Below are positions 14,987 to 15,536 of a stretch of DNA of 15,536 nucleotides, piece after piece; positions within the stretch are counted from its first letter, which is position 1; each line of letters opens with the position of its first letter. Origin of the DNA: an uncultured Lachnospiraceae bacterium (GTDB taxonomy: Bacteria > Bacillota > Clostridia > Lachnospirales > Lachnospiraceae); NCBI GenBank assembly GCA_934320895.1, contig CAKRFY010000049.1, positions 1-15,536 on the forward strand, in the 5' to 3' direction. Both the position numbers and the translations under genes were made by a program. The notes below the pieces were generated by a model, which had not been told where the DNA came from, made no database searches, and worked only from the letters and a program-made list of their open reading frames with translations.

Positions 14987-15466
14987 CTACCTGCCATCTA
15001 TCAACACCTCTTTACATCTAAACGCAAATCCATAGTGTCTTATATTTTCTTCTTTTACACCTCTTTTTATAAGCTCCGCATCATAGTCTTTTTCTTTTAT
15101 CTGCCTTAATGCATTTTCTACAGTTTCTTCTAATTTGTCTTCCTTTTTTTGATTAAATACCTTAAACTCTATCACAATGCCCGGAAGTTTTCCATTATTT
15201 TTATCTATCGGTTCAAGCATTATATCATATCTTCCAAATCCACTCTCTCTGTTTGAATTTAAAATATAATTATCTACCTGATCGACCATCAGACCTAGTA
15301 CAAGTCCATGGTAAAAACGCTCCGGTTCTTCGTCAGATGGCGTTTTACCTGTATCAAAGTAACTTATAACTCCTCTTGTAACCCTGTTCATGTATTCGTT
15401 CATGCTTTCAATGTCACCTGAAAGCATCGAGTTTATAAATTCATTATATGGAACATCTGCTGCTAC
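14987..15466 (-). pseudogene. C-terminal part of an AAA-ATPase-like/PDDEXK_9 nuclease protein
   Basis: Members of this family pair an N-terminal AAA-ATPase-like domain with a C-terminal PD-(D/E)XK nuclease domain and run to 500-600 residues; they are abundant in gut Clostridia. Here only the C-terminal domain is intact: MNEYMNRVTRGVISYFDTG, ERFYHGLVLGLMVDQ, then the catalytic Asp in GFGRYDIMLEP, Glu and Lys in VIEFKV, and Gln in ALRQIKEKDY. The first Met (15427) is inside the domain. Homologous sequence (AADVPYNEFINS) continues upstream to an in-frame TGA at 15467-15469, and beyond it no frame resembles the family. So the gene is broken or was cut by an insertion at this point. A short nuclease-only product from ATG 15427 is possible. 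Whether the N-terminal part survives beyond the window cannot be seen. Confidence 0.65.
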
Positions 15467-15471
15467 TCAAA

Positions 15472-15493
15472 ATATGGACAAATACATCCATAT
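15472..15493. other. 7-bp inverted repeat at the broken end of the nuclease gene
   Basis: ATATGGA (15472-15478) and TCCATAT (15487-15493) are inverted around 8 bases, starting 3 bp beyond the in-frame stop where similarity to the nuclease family ends. It could mark a rearrangement junction or a terminator-like hairpin. The remaining bases to 15536 show no recognisable gene. Confidence 0.3.
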
Positions 15494-15536
15494 CGAGAAA
15501 TTGAAAGTTTTCACAAACATTTCTTACTGTTTTATC

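Noticed and set aside
1..15536. CRISPR array, tRNA/rRNA gene, prophage or insertion sequence
   Set aside because: No regularly spaced repeats, cloverleaf, transposase or phage structural gene was seen on either strand.

Overview
The window is AT-rich bacterial DNA. It most likely comes from an anaerobic Bacillota of the Lachnospiraceae type (Lachnospira, Roseburia or Butyrivibrio relatives). The reasons are the GGAGG-type ribosome sites before most genes, a CgeB-like glycosyltransferase, a secreted GLUG/Ig-like/FN3 protein, a PDDEXK_9 nuclease fragment of a family common in that group, and the low-GC codon use. No phage structural gene, tRNA, rRNA, CRISPR array or recognisable transposase was seen.

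Layout. Positions 1-86 (+) hold the last 28 codons of an unknown gene, followed by a CgeB-like glycosyltransferase (149-1333, +). A long hairpin at 1387-1452 separates it from the convergent uracil permease uraA (1580-2896, -). Two diverged copies of a small repeat in inverted orientation flank uraA. The 390-bp gap upstream of uraA holds its promoter, a plus-strand promoter, an intrinsic terminator and one repeat copy. It leads into a MATE transporter pseudogene (3287-4023, +) with a large internal deletion and a frameshift. From about 4150 onward almost everything is on the minus strand.

The minus-strand part has four blocks, listed from right to left (direction of transcription). (1) A 5'-truncated PDDEXK_9 nuclease (14987-15466). 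(2) A tight three-gene operon (14770 to 11485) encoding a protein with an HNH-like motif and a glycine zipper, a helical protein, and a single-cluster ferredoxin domain fused to an unknown C-terminal region. (3) A short secreted basic protein (10920-11279), a plus-strand XRE regulator (10509-10823) and a DeoR/WYL-type HTH protein. The HTH gene probably shares a transcript with the large secreted GLUG/Ig-like/FN3 protein (7791-10055). (4) A two-gene operon: a divergent Hsp70/actin-fold ATPase of about 950 residues (4668-7523) overlapping a small acidic protein (4151-4675).

The most unusual parts are two. The ferredoxin/HNH-like operon is bracketed by two direct, diverged copies of an intergenic element made of a dyad and a terminator hairpin whose stems have changed sequence while keeping their fold. 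The Hsp70-like ATPase has its own small overlapping partner gene. Neither set matches a pathway I can name. A conflict or stress-response role is only an inference from the component types and from the neighbouring XRE, HTH and nuclease genes.
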